NCBI RefSeq assembly: GCF_019320115.1 | Contig: NC_089581.1 | Span: 66,234,033-66,298,032, forward strand | Direction: 5' to 3' | DNA: 64,000 bases | Source of the DNA: Miscanthus floridulus | Taxonomy: Eukaryota; Streptophyta; Magnoliopsida; Poales; Poaceae | In this document: in pieces, positions 23,991-36,195 of the stretch | How the letters are laid out: each line of letters opens with the position of its first letter | Position numbering within the stretch: position 1 is the first letter of the stretch | Position numbers and translations under genes: made by a program | Notes under the pieces: model-generated | Told to the model about the DNA's origin: nothing | Seen by the model: only the letters and a program-made list of their open reading frames with translations | The model's database searches: none

Positions 23991-24985
23991 TGCTGACTCC
24001 ATCACGAACGATGAGCACGGGTCCTGATCAGACATTTTCGACTGAAGCTCACCAAACCCCGTCACTCAGGTTGTCAAGGTTCCGGTCGGACATTTCTGAC
24101 CGAAGTTTCCAAAACCACATCACTCAGGCCATCAAGGTGAGCATGTGTTCATTAGTATAAAAACTGTTCACACAAGGACTCACCCGCGATTGACAAGCGC
24201 AGGTCCCGGTCGGACTTTTCTGACTGAGGCTCTCCGAGCCCCGTCACTCCAGTCGTCAAGGTAAACACTATCAAACCCCCTCTATTTCATTACAATCATT
24301 TCATACATCCATACACACATCTCATTCCATACGCCCGTGCCTCCCGGACGATTCGGGCCCTGAATCGTTCGGGGGCTCGGGAACTAAGCATCGCACGTGC
24401 AACGAAATGCACCAGAACGCTCTGTGTTGCGTCACGAAGCGGCGGTTGCCTCATTCGACATGAGCAAACAATAGAGCCAGGGGAGAAAACCATAGATGAG
24501 CACCGTGCGGCCTTCACCCAGTCTGGCAAACTGGGTCATCTCAACCTTCTCGTTCAATCCTAAACCTCTCGCCAAGCCCACAGAATCTCCATCGAGGGGA
24601 GGCCATTAGGCCACCTGGGTTGGTCTCCGGAACGACCTAGGCATCTACCAGGTTGTAGGTAAAGGAGTAGTGGAATAACACAAGAGGGTTATGCCAACCC
24701 CGTCACGAACGACGGACCCAAATTCCGCTCGATCACACCCGTTAGCGAACTCACCGAGCTAGTCTTCAAGCCCGAGCGATCGGGACAAGCGACGAAACTC
24801 AGCCCCTCTGGTTGTGAGGAACCAGATGGGGCAATGCAAAACAACTCACATCAACCCCCATGAAGGCCCGACAAGGCTCGGGGGCTCAAACGCCAAAAAC
24901 CTTAGGACCGCGACTTCAAACTCGCATCGACAGGATCTACGATATCCGGCTATAGCTTGGGACCGTGACTCCAAACTAGCATAAC

Positions 24986-25339
24986 GGCTTCACTTCCGAC
25001 TGCACTCCAAAAATCTAGGGACTGCGACTCCAAACTCGTGTAATGGCTTCACTTTCGACTGCACTCCAAAAATCTAGGGACCACGACTCTAAACTCGCGT
25101 AATGGCTTCACTTCCGACCGCACTCCAAAAATCTAGGGACCACGACTCCGAACTCGCGTAATGGCTTCACTTCCGACTGCACTCCAAAAATCTAGGGACC
25201 GCGACTCTGAACTCGCGTAATGGCTTCACTTCCGACTGCACTCCAAAAATCTAGGGACCGCGACTCCGAACTCGCGTAATGGCTTCGCTTCCGACTGCGC
25301 TCCAAAAATCTAGGGACCGTGACTCTGAACTCGCGTGAA
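24986..25339 (+). repeat. Six tandem 59-bp units in the A LTR
   Basis: Copies begin at 24986, 25045, 25104, 25163, 25222 and 25281, exactly 59 bp apart, each starting GGCTTC. They differ by a few substitutions and no indels. Confidence 0.95.
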
Positions 25340-25704
25340 AACTAACTAAACTAACTACCTCGGCTGCCCAGGCTGCGCCGAGGCCAGGGATCCATGACAC
25401 CAGGACCCACGGGCTCAGTCTCATCCATCCCCTAAACTAACCATTTTAAAACCACGGCGCACACCGATGCCAGGATCAGTGAGCTCTCTGACTACCGAAC
25501 TAACTCCCTCACCTGATCCACGGTGCACATCAACGCCAGGATCAGTGAGCTCTCTCACACTTAGACTAACTTCCTCGCCCGATCCACGGCACGCATCAAT
25601 GCTGGGATCAATAAGTTGAAAAATGCCTCGGCTGCACAAACGACACCTTGGTTAACAAAATTCCATCTCAGACAAAAAACATGCACACACGCACGCTAAA
25701 ACAA

Positions 25705-25950
25705 CACCCCCCAGACGATTCCACCTGAATCGCCTGGGGGCTCAGGGGCTACACCCGCGGGTGTGCTCGTGCGCACCCACCGATAAAACAGAAAACTTCC
25801 CCTGATAACACAGAACACCCCCCAGATGGTTCTGCCTGAACTGCCCAGGGGCTCAGGGGCTACACCCACGGGTGCGCTCGCGCGCACCCATCGACAAAAC
25901 AAAAATCCCCTGGATGATTCTACCCGAATCACTCGGGGACATGGGGGCTC
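25705..25950 (+). repeat. Tandem units of about 105 bp in the A LTR
   Basis: Units begin with a CCCCCAGA-like string, pass through 'ctcaggggctacaccc' and end with 'caaaacaaaaatcccct'-like sequence. Two are nearly full and a third is partial. The Harbinger-like GC array at 48840-49490 is unrelated. Confidence 0.75.
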
Positions 25951-26751
25951 CTATCGGGTTCATAAACCCGGGGTCCCTCGAGGACCGGCTTCTGCGCCAA
26001 GGCTCGGCCCAAGAGTCTAAAAACAATAGGGCAAAGGAACGGTTCAGCAATCGACCGGAAGGCTAGGCCCAAGAAGAGCAAAGCCCACTCATCGGCTACT
26101 TCAGCCCACCTCTTCGACCGAAGCGCTCAATTCGGGCTTCAGCCACCTCTGGATAACCTCTCTGATCGGAAGGCCTGCCCCAAGCCCTACTTTCAACTCT
26201 GACCCTGCATCCCTCCGACCGGGGCTTGTAGGAACCCTGCTCACCGCTCTTCTCCGACCGGCGCACTTAGAGCCGACTAGAGCCATCCGACCAGGGACGC
26301 CCGCTCGGTAGGAACCAGAAAACATGCGGAGAAAGGCAAAGCAAGGCTCACAAGTCAAAACCACTATACCAGGGACCATATCCTACACAGAACAGTATTG
26401 TAGGTGCCGACATCTCCCTCTACAGTATTGTAGGGGCCGCTAAAACTCCCATACCGTAAGACCCCCCGCTTGTCTCTGGACATTGATAGCGGTATGGGCA
26501 CCAGGATTTGTCGTACCAGATGAACATAGTGTGACTCCTCACATGCCTCTAGGCACTAAATAGTTTTTGTAGGTACAGACGTCAAACCTTCCTAAAGAAG
26601 ATAGCGCAACCTCCCATGAGCACCTGACATTCTACAGTGACATCAACAGTATTGTGGCCGCCTACCATTATACAATCCTCATCAGCGTGGGCAACAAGGC
26701 TTAAAACATCCATACCCTCTCCCTCTCACCTATAAAGCCATCCCCTTCATC

Positions 26752-26758
26752 TATAAAA
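26752..26758 (+). promoter_or_regulatory. TATA box of element A LTR
   Basis: TATAAAA in CTATAAAAGGGGATGC, preceded by a similar CTATAAAGCC at 26730. Transcription start is expected near 26785. Confidence 0.65.
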
Positions 26759-27154
26759 GGGGATGCACTCCCTCCAACAGGAGGGAGACCGACCAATTCT
26801 AGCTGATCAGAGTTCCTTAGATCGATATCTCACAACCACAGAACCACCCGGTTCGGACTTCAAGCACTCGCTTGAACACTTAGCTCATAGCGAAGTTCCT
26901 GTCACTCTCGGCCCTTCTAGTTGGAGCCGACCGGACCTCTTGTACACCCCATCTTTCTCCTTCTCGTTTGTAACCCCACTGCAAACTTCGAGCACCTGGG
27001 CTTAGGAATAAAATCACCAACCGACCTCGACTAGACATAGGGCACATTGCCCGAACCAGTATAAATCCTGTGTCATTGAGTGCTAGGCCACGTCCGATCA
27101 CAACGTACAGCAAAACTACAAATATTCACTAGTTGGTCACATTCTGCACCGACA

Positions 27155-29688
27155 AGTGGTCTGGCCGGGTCAAGTGCTAGATCTTGTGGTAAGCACTCCA
27201 CGTGGGAGAGTTTGACTTGTGGGTCACCACTAGCAAGAGGACCGGTGGCAACCTTGGAGCTTGTCTCAACGGGGACTAGCGTATTGGCAAGCATGTGAAC
27301 CTTGGGAAAAAAATCAACGTGTCATCCTTGTATTCCTGTTGGTTTGCATCCTCTTTACACAAGCTTGTAATTACTTTCATATACATTATGCTTGTGTAGT
27401 TGCTTTTGTAATTACTTAGCTTGTGTAGCTTGCTAGTTACCTTCTAGCTTGTGTAGCATAGAAGTAGCTCCCTTGCATGGCTAATTTGGTTTTGTTTACA
27501 CCAGAATTTGGAAGAAGAGTTACAGGGGTCCGGAAGCTCCCAAAAATCATGTCATCATCAAGGAATCAGCTGCGTGGAGATTGGAACTAGTTGATTCGGA
27601 TGCACTAGAGTCGGCTTTCTTCAGATAGCGCCAGCAGATGACGACAGAGGCTACGATCGGTGCTGGGACAAGACATACTGGACTCTACAAAAAGGGGAAG
27701 ATTAGAGTCCAAGTTATCTTAAATTAGGAATATTTTCATTATACCAAAGATTGTATTGAGTCGTACTCGAGTAAGGTTCAAGTTTAGACTCTAGGTATAA
27801 ATACCAAACCCCGGCTATTGTAAAAACAACAATCAATCAAATACAAAGTCAATTACTTTTTTTGGCTCCGGCCACCCCTTAGGAGTAGGAGTAGAGTATA
27901 TCTCGGCGAGTTCTTCAGCGAGTATGGCTGCATCGATCCAGTCGACCTCCACTGCTTGTCTATAAGTACCGTCATGGTTTATACCTCTGTTTGTATGGCT
28001 ACATCGATCCGGTCGACCCCTACTGTGACTCTGGTATAGGCTAGTTATCGATTCTTGTCTAATTCAAGTATGGCATGTGTGATTCTACCTCACACCCCAT
28101 TGCTTGAATTAGATCAAGGTCAAGTTATCGGCTCTACCTTAGTATGGCAGTCTTTGGTAGATTCATTAAGTTACCGATATTGCTTATTGCTTTCATTGTT
28201 TATCTAATTACAGCAATATCACTCTGCCCGATTGAGATTGATCTGGATCGGCCTTATATCTTGTTCAACTCATCGTTTGCTAATCTAAAACTGATCCAAT
28301 CTACATCTAAAGCGATGAGTTATATTTTTTATCGGTTGTTTTGCGTCAATCTTAATCGTGCATAGCGTGCGGTTAAGGCATGTCCGATCTTGAGTAGATC
28401 TATTAGTTAATGGAAACCGTTCCATGGCCCATCATCACGGCCTATGGGATTCTGCCTCTCACCCCACTATTGGCACTGTGGAGTGGGGATTGTTAGTTAG
28501 TAGACCTGTTCCTAAGAAGGCATGACCTTAACTGTGCGCTATGCCTGAATCGGCTGTTTAGCCGATATCGAATGCTTTCATGAACAGTTCACATTACGAG
28601 ATCATTGAAGTAGAGATAAGTTGAAAGATGCATTAGCCACATGATCTTGTTATGGTATTATGGCCTGCATGATTCTGCCTCATGCCCCACTGATATTAGT
28701 AATGAGTTAGGGTCATCAAGTCTATTGTTGTTTCTACAGCCTGCATGATTCTGCCTCATGCCCCACTGGTCATGGCGATAGATAATATCTAACATGTTCA
28801 TTAGATTTACCTTTATTAAATGGATAAGAGGTGTTGAGTTGTTTCTTTAAATAAAAGGAGTTCAGTTACTTGTAATCATTAGCTCAGTATAAACCAATCT
28901 TCATTGATATATTATTACCATTGATTAATATTTGCTTAAATAACATTTATCCTGAATGATAACCGATCCTTCTTATACAACCCCATGAGCTTTAATCGAT
29001 TCATTCTTGTGAACATGCTGGGATCAACTATTTAGTCGATTTCCTCTCATATCGGCTCTCAGAGCCGCACATTCAGGACTGTCTAGCAACACCGGCATGT
29101 TCCGCCCTTAATTACTGATAAGCTTTCTCTCCTTGTCAATTGTAGGGTCAAATTGACTGGCACATCTCGAGAGGATTACGCAGGATCGACCACCCTTGTG
29201 CTGAAGCCAGGCGGATCTGCTCCATCGAGCAGACCCTTCCGACTTGCTGCGTGTGTCCTTGGCACGGAGGCAAAAAATTCTGTGTCGACGGGTTTGTGTA
29301 ACCTTGTTAGTCACATTACTTAGTTTGTGTAGCTAAGTATTTGCGCTCTCTAATTTGGCATTGGTTGCCTTGTTATTGAGCATTGCTAGTGAGCTTAGGA
29401 GCTTTTGTGCTTTTGCTTACTAGCATCTGTAGGAGCTCCCTCATTGCTTGAAGTACTACTAGCATAGGTTTGTGTAACCTTGCTTTTAGAATTGGTTAGG
29501 TGAGCTCTAGCTAGCCCAGCACCTTTGTTGCTTAATTAGGATCTTTGCAAGGTGCTAGAGAACATTGATAGAGGGGTATAGTCTTGGCTAGACCGATTGT
29601 TTTAATTCCGTACTTATTTCGGTTAGCCGACGCGATTAAATTTAGAAGGGACTATTCACCCCCTCTAGTCCGTCATCTTGACCCTACA
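27155..29688 (+). repeat. 5' LTR (3' portion) of the SIRE-like element, with a solo LTR inside
   Basis: Begins at the base corresponding to LTR position 410 and ends CTACA two bases before the primer-binding site. It is interrupted at 27493-29290. Confidence 0.85.
27493..29290 (+). mobile_element. Solo LTR, 1.8 kb, with GGTTT duplication
   Basis: Comparison with the uninterrupted LTR (35786-35810) shows a clean insertion flanked by GGTTT at 27488-27492 and 29291-29295. It starts TGTTTACACC and ends CGACG, where CGACA would be usual. A TATAAATA box lies near 27797. A motif 'gattctgcctcatgccccac' and variants recurs at about 28080, 28447, 28680 and 28747. No coding region, so it is a solo LTR, probably Gypsy. 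Confidence 0.85.
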
Positions 29689-29690
29689 AG

Positions 29691-29702
29691 TGGTATCAGA
29701 GC
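29691..29702 (+). other. Primer-binding site (Met tRNA type)
   Basis: TGGTATCAGAGC, two bases after the 5' LTR, the standard Copia primer site. Confidence 0.9.
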
Positions 29703-29739
29703 AAGGTCTCTCATTTGTGGTCTTCACCGACCCGAGAGG

Positions 29740-31740
29740 ATGGCGGCTTATGGGCTAGATGTTGAGTGTCCATACATTTTTTATGGCACACACTTTGCAC
29801 GGTGGGAAAATTGGATGACATGCAATTTTAAGTTTATTTTCCCCCAAATGTGGTGGATCGTAGATGTGGGCTTTTCTCATGCGTTGGATGAAAAGAATGC
29901 AACTAAAGCGTAAAAGAAATGCCTACATCTCGATTGCCAAGCTACCAACATTTTCTATCAATCCATGAAAGATAATATATTTGGGGAGATCATGTACATG
30001 CAGACCGCCCATGATATTTGGTTGTACCTCAACTTAATATATGGGAGTGTCTCCAATGATGATGATAAGGGCACCAAGGAGGAGGCGCATGAGTGTGTCG
30101 AGCATGACCAAAATTTGGTGATTGTGGAAGATTTCTCCACCTCATGGTCAAGTGATGATGATGATCTTTCTACCACAAGATCACTTGACAAGATTGATGA
30201 TGATGCCTTAAGTGATGTACATGATGATACTACTTCATGCACACTTGATGGTGATGATGATGATTGTGATGCCACTACAAGCCCATCACCACATTGCTTC
30301 ATGTCACAAGGTGACACTAAGGTACAAAATGCTAATGTGGTTGATCATGTTGATTCATATGATGAGCTTGTTAGTAAACTTGCTAGCATGACCATGTCTT
30401 TAGAAAATGAGAAAGCTAAAACCAAGAAATTGAAAAATAAAAACTCTTTTCTAAAGAACACATGTGAACAACAAAAGCATCTACTTTATGTTACTACTTG
30501 TTCACATGAGGAGCTAAAATTGGCTCATGAGTAACTTAGTGTTGCTCATGGTAACTTGGTATAAGACCATGCTTTTCTCACTAAGGAGATTTCCAATGGA
30601 AAAACTAAAACTAGTGAGAGCTCATCACATGGGTCAATTGATCAATCACATATTGTTGCTAACCCTTGTGATGTAGGCAAGAAGCATGTATCCACCTCTT
30701 GTGATGATTTATTAGAAATGCCATGTTCTTCATAAATAGATGCTTGTTCTACTTCTATGTCTTGTGAGATTAACCTTTTGAAGGAGAACAATGAGCTCAA
30801 AAATGAAGTGAAGAATTTGAGCAACAAGTTAAGTCACCTTTGAGCACATGCTAAAGACTCAAAGAAGCTATGATGACATGAGTGGCATTGGCTTCAACAA
30901 GAGCAAGATCAAGGAGAAGAGATGGGGCAAGAGAAGATATGAAAGAGAAATGAAGAAGCAAGAACAAGAGAAGCTCTCTCATTTCATGTGCTTCAAGTGC
31001 CATGAAGTGGGACATCTTGCAAATGGTTGCCTCAATGAAGAAAAGCTCAAGTTGAAGAAAGAAGAAGAGAGGCTAAGGCATGTTAAGTGCTTCGAGTTCC
31101 GCACATGGGTCATCTCACCTCTATGTGCCCAACCAAGCAATTGGTGAAGCAACAAGTGAAGCCTGAACCAAAGCCACAAGTTGAGCAAGAAAAGACACCC
31201 CAAGAGCAAATCAAGATCAACCATGATGGTAGTGATTTGATGAATAAGAAGAAGAAAACTAGAAGGGGTGGAAAAGCAAGAGAAAGAGCAATGCGTCCGA
31301 GGATGAATCAAGATGCAAAGCAAATGAGCAAGAACAAAGAAGAGAAAATGGAGAAGATTGCTCACATGAGATGCTATAGTTGTGACACATTGGACCACCT
31401 AGCTTCGGGTTGTCCAAACAAACTTGAGAAGAAGGCTCAAGCAAACAAGGAGAAGCAAGGCAATGAGAAGCACAACATGAGCAAGGAAGAAAAGGCTCAA
31501 GCAAAGAGAAAGTACTACTCATGCCGGGAAAGGGGACACATGGCACATTCATGTCTCCTAGGTAACACTCCTAAGCCTATTTCAATTGATAATGATTCTA
31601 TGCTTAGGAAGGATGGTAATGATACCTCTATGATTGCTATTGTAAAACATCCCGCTACTCATACTAAGGCTTTGCCTAAGTATGTTGCTCATAACTTGAG
31701 AGGACCTAAAATTGTTTGGGTACCATCAAAAAGTGGATGA
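29740..31740 (+). pseudogene. Decayed gag of the SIRE-like element with three or four zinc knuckles
   Basis: The start ATG at 29740 opens a Copia-type gag N-terminus (FARWENWM). An in-frame stop at 29911 is followed in the same frame by the gag helical region, then a Ser/Asp/Glu-rich segment and a coiled coil (to 30534). Further stops and at least two frame changes follow. Zinc knuckles are readable: CFKCHEVGHLANGC near 30990, one broken by a frame change near 31090, CYSCDTLDHLASGC near 31372, and a fourth near 31520 whose first cysteine is tyrosine (YYSCRERGHMAHSC). SIRE-like gag usually has fewer knuckles, so the array is unusual. The gene ends at 31740 with no pol behind it. Confidence 0.7.
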
Positions 31741-34700
31741 TTAATTGTAGGTACCGTCGACATTGGAGGCTTGATTCAATTAATTTCATATCGATCATCA
31801 TATGTTGAATGAAGTTATGAAGCTTAGTGCACATCCAAACCCAATGCCAAGTGAAAATTGTGTGAAGTCCAAATGCTATCAACATACAAGTGTCATATTC
31901 AAGTTGTTGGTGATTCATTGGATATATTAGATGGCTTGCAAATATTTAAGTTGAAGCTTGCTAGTTGGATGATCATGAGCTAACTAAGGTATATCTCTTG
32001 TTGATCATTTTATTTGGGTGCATATGAGTTGATTGAATTAGATAAATATGTAATGTTGCTTGTTATAAGATGATTGGATGGATAAATAGCTTAGTAATCA
32101 AGTTTAGATTGATTTGTGTTGGATAAGTTCATAAGATGACATTTAGTAAGTGGATTGAATGGATATATGTCTTGTGGATGTATTCAAACAAGTTGGTTTC
32201 AAGTTTGATTCATATTTGATGAAGTATAGCTCAATAGTTGAAATCTGTTCAATAATTGAGAATCTGAGCCAGCTGTGATCTTAGCCATGTTTGAGTGATC
32301 AACACTTATTGGATTGGCATAAAAATTGGTGTACATGCTCTATACTTATGCTATAAGATGCTGACAAATTTCATGACAATTGGATAAGAGATGCTTCAGT
32401 TTTGGAGTGGACCTTTTCAGCTATAGTGCAGCAGTTTTTAGCATGTAGCAGTGGTGGAAGAATTAAAATCTGGTAGCAATCTAGAATTCAAATAAAGCTC
32501 AAATTTTTGCAACTGCTATATAACTTAGTGAAGCACATCTCCACCAAATTTCGTGGTATTTGGATGTGTACTTTGGGAGATATGCATTTTTCTTTGAAGA
32601 GTACATAATCTGCCAGAAAAGTGACAAATATTGGATTGATCTAGAGTCACTTTGATTGAAAGGTCCTCAAGTTGGAAACATTTTTTTAAGTAATTGAGGC
32701 ACCTAAGTTTGGTTTTGAGATGATCTAAAAGCATGACAAGCAAAGAGTACAAGGCCGTTTGATTATGCAGTGTACTTTACACACATTTGGTACTCAAGAT
32801 CAAACTTAAGATGAAGATAGAGTTTAAGTTCTAGTTACTATTAAGAATCATTTGGTACAAAGAAAAGGACTTAAACAAGTAGAAAGAAAAAGGACTTAAA
32901 GAAGAAATCAAGGTTACTCATCAAATTAAGTCCATCACTTGGGTCAATCAACAAATTCATTTCAAGTGAGTGTCAAGAATGGTTCTTGGAGAGAGGTCAC
33001 TTCTCCCTAGTATAGGGGCTTGCCGCCTATGTGTAGGTAAACCAAGTGTGGTACTTGGAAGGCTAACATGGAAGTGGTGATCCGAGGAACATTTGAGATG
33101 CTTAGTTGAAGCAATCAAAAGGGTTGATCAAGAAAAGCAAGCAACACCAAAAAATAGAGCTAATCATGATATTTCAAGTGGTATTCTCACATTGATGCTC
33201 TCATGCAAGCATTGATCAAAAGATGAAGCAAGCCAACCACAACAAGAAAGTGCACTTGATCATAAGTGGTATTCATTTCATATGAGTGAAGAATGGAATT
33301 CAAAATGGTATCTATTGGTCTTCACCAAGCTTATAATTGGACTTCACATTGCTATTGGAGTAATGAATTGGAATCTATGTGACTATCCTCTACTCCAACA
33401 TAGCAAAGGTATCATTGTAATGTGCATGATCATTTCATCCCTTACTAGTATGCGGTTAGTGCATATAGTTCATACTTCATTGGATCATGCATAATAAATG
33501 AAAGTTTTAAAATTCATAGCTTACCACTATTGCTTGAATGATTAATTGATCTATTAGTATATAAATTTGTTCATGAGCTAGTGAACCCAAGTACTTGATT
33601 TAATTTGGATTGCTAACAAGTGACAAGTACAACATTGGCAAGATAACCCTTGCAAGAGGTGTGAAGAAGCTTGTCATTGGTTCAAACTGGACTTGGAAGC
33701 TTAGGCAAATCATTTTAGTTCAAGTCAACCATAGAAGCTCATGATAAGAGTACAAGCACAAGATAACAATATAAATGGATATCTAGTTTGTTTGTTTCAA
33801 GTGGTACCTAGACTCAAGTATTTCATCAAGAATTCACAAGTAATGTCTAGATCAACTCACAAGTGATATCCTATAAGTGGTACTTATGAAGATAGCAAAT
33901 GTTCAAGAAATGGTCAAAATTGACAAATCCAACAAGTGGTTCCATACTAGATAATTCTTTCAAATGGTATCACATCTACATGTGGTATCAATCATGCAAG
34001 ACGATGGTTCCACAAGTGATCCTCAACTTTAAGTGATCATCAAATAAAGAATGCATCACTCACCTACAAGAGCTCAAGTGTATCAAATGGATGACCCATG
34101 CAATCACATAGGAGGAGGTGTCCCACAAATTGGTATTAAGATCATAGATCCTATCTGTGGTATCTCAAGAGACCTTATAAGAGGTATCATGGCAATTCAA
34201 GTGGTATCTACAAAGTGATGTCATTCTAACAATCAAGTGATGTCCATAAAAAATGCTAGATTCAAACTTCAATCGTCTACCCCAAATGCAAACATTTGCA
34301 TCAATAAAAAGCACACCTTTTATGGAAATTGATGACAAAGGGAGAGAGATTGTACAAAGATATGAAAGCTTTGGGAGACATTGAAGAAAAGAAGTAGAGG
34401 TTGGACATGGATATGGACATGGACAAAGAGGGAGCAACATTGAAGAAAAGAGATGGATCAAAATTCTTGGACAAGAGAAGTACACAAGTAGGGGGAGAAA
34501 GCTCATGAACTTTGATTGGTTGTATTTGATATGTGCATATTCATGTGCTTGCTTGCATTGCATAAGCTTTTAAATTAAATATGCATGCTTGTATGGTGTA
34601 TGCTAGTTGTAGAATTTGATTGATGAAATGAAAACTAGCATGCATAGGATGATAGCTAGACACTTATTATGCTTTTCAAGTAATGCTAGTACCTTGCTTT

Positions 34701-35043
34701 TAATGTTGATCTCACGAGGTATCTAGTGCTTTGATTTCCAAGTGATATCTAGCTAACCACGGTGCTAAGGATAAACTTAAAGGTGCAACTCTGATTGGTA
34801 TCACACTTCAAATGTTTTCTCTATACACCTTAGCATCATCTGGTCGTAATTACTCTCCCATAATTTCAATCTATGCATATGTGTGAGCTTCAACCAAACA
34901 CTCTAGCACATATGTAGGGAGAGCAAATACTACCATTTCATGTTTGTGGTACTTGTCCAAAATCATTTACACATGGTAAGGCAAGCAACATGAATCCAAA
35001 AGAGCTTAATTTCCATATCTTTGTAGAGTTGTCATCAATTACC
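31741..35043 (+). other. Non-coding internal region of the SIRE-like element
   Basis: 3.3 kb, AT-rich, with stops in all frames. Nothing resembling pol is found on either strand. Short phrases such as 'aagtggtatc' recur between 33175 and 34210. I see no gene here. Confidence 0.7.
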
Positions 35044-35055
35044 AAAAAGGGAGAT
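35044..35055 (+). other. Polypurine tract of the SIRE-like element
   Basis: AAAAAGGGAGAT immediately before the 3' LTR start TGAAAGG. Confidence 0.75.
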
Positions 35056-36195
35056 TGAAAGGTCCTTGTGTGGTTTTGGTAATTGAGGGACAACCTAGGT
35101 GGTCTCGGCCATGGCTGGCAGCTGAGCACCTTGGGGGACTTTGTATCCATGCTTGAGAGTGCTTTAGAGCACTCTATCTCACACATGCTTGATAGTGATC
35201 ATCTGATTATGTGAGTGAGCGATTCTAGAACGATTGCATCACGAGGTTGCATCGAGTGGCACTAGGTGGTCGTCTTGCAAGCCGGTGGTGCTTGTTACTC
35301 TTGAAGGTTGCCACCTCCTAGATGGCTTGGTGGTGATCTCCATCAAAGCCCGCAAGAAGCTTGTGCCGTGCTCTGGAGAAGAGCTTGCTTTGTGAGGGGC
35401 ATTGTGCTTGCCTCGTGGGAGCCACGAAGAGCAACTCTAGTAAAGCGAGACGCGAAGGGCGACAAGTGGTCCGGCCAGGTCAAGTGCTAGAGCTTGTGGT
35501 AATCACTCCGCGTGGGAGAGTGTGACTTGCGGGTCACCACTAGCAAGAGGACCGGCGGCAACCTTGGAGCTTGTCTCAACGGGGACTAGTGTGTTGGCAA
35601 GCACGTGAACCTCAGGAAAAAATCATCGTGTTATCCTTGTATTCCTGTTGGTTTGCATCCTCGTTACACAAGCTTGTAATTACTTTCATATACATTATGC
35701 TTGTGTAGTTGCTTTTGTAATTACTTAGCTTATGTAGCTTGCTAGTTACCTTCTAGCTTGTGTAGCGTAGAAGTAGCTCCCTTGCATGGCTAATTTGGTT
35801 TGTGTAACCTTGTTAGTCACATTGCTTAGTTTGTGTTGCTAAGTATTTGCTCTCTCTAATTTGGCATCGGTTGCCTTGTTATTGAGCATTGCTAGTGAGC
35901 TTAGGAGCTTTGTGCTTTTTGCTAACTAGCATGTGTAGGAGCTCCCTTGTTGCTTGATGTACTAGTGGCATAGGTTTATGTGACCTTGCTTCTAGAATTG
36001 GTTAGGTGAGCTCTAGCTAGCCCGACACCTTTGTTGCTTAATTAGGATCTTTGCAAGGTGCTAGAGAACATTGATAGAGGGGTATAGTCTTGGCTAGACC
36101 GATTATTTTAATTCTGCACTTGTTTCGGTTAGCCGACGCGATTAAATTTAGAAAGGATTATTCACCCCCCTCTAGTCCGCCATCTCGACCCTACA
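35056..36195 (+). repeat. 3' LTR of the SIRE-like element
   Basis: 1,140 bp from TGAAAGGTCC to CCCTACA. It is the uninterrupted reference that reveals both insertions in the 5' LTR. Confidence 0.9.

Larger units (their letters stand above)
1..27154 (+). mobile_element. Element A: pol-less Gypsy LTR retrotransposon, plus strand
   Basis: The 187 bp at the left edge align without gaps to 26968-27154, and both copies end in CGACA, so they are the tails of a 5' and a 3' LTR. The 5' LTR is followed by a primer-binding-like site and a decayed gag. No protease, reverse transcriptase or integrase is visible in the A-derived sequence (188-6512 and 23629-23990). It instead carries an antisense gene at 6349-2505. 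Lack of pol plus an antisense ORF near the 3' end fits the non-autonomous Tat-lineage elements of grasses. The internal region is interrupted at 6513-23628 by nested insertions. A sits in the 5' LTR of a Copia element, since 27155 onward aligns to 35465 onward. The left boundary lies outside the window. Confidence 0.8.
23991..27154 (+). repeat. Element A 3' LTR (left edge approximate)
   Basis: The right end is certain, because it matches 1-187 and ends CGACA. The left end is only estimated from a TG after a purine tract. The LTR contains three kinds of internal repeat: a 'ccggtcggacatttctgac' unit seen three times between 24022 and 24262, six 59-bp units at 24986-25339, and two to three units of about 105 bp between 25705 and 25950. 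A plus-strand TATA box is at 26752-26758. Confidence 0.65.
27155..36195 (+). mobile_element. Gag-only SIRE-like Copia element (5' LTR broken by element A)
   Basis: 27155-27492 plus 29291-29688 align to 35465-36195, so these are the two LTRs. The left 409 bp of the 5' LTR lie beyond element A, outside the window. The 5' LTR is followed by a Met-type primer-binding site (29691), a decayed gag with zinc knuckles, about 3.3 kb without any coding sequence, a polypurine tract and the 3' LTR. The LTR start TGAAAGGTCC and end CCCTACA are typical of grass SIRE/Maximus elements. No protease, integrase or RT is visible, so it would need helper proteins. Confidence 0.85.

Noticed and set aside
24986..25339. 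CRISPR-like regular repeats
   Set aside because: The 59-bp units are contiguous without spacers and lie in a plant LTR; ordinary tandem duplication.
29965..30534. Separate 189-codon Asp/Ser-rich gene
   Set aside because: In frame with the SIRE-like gag start at 29740 and separated from it only by one stop; part of the same decayed gag.
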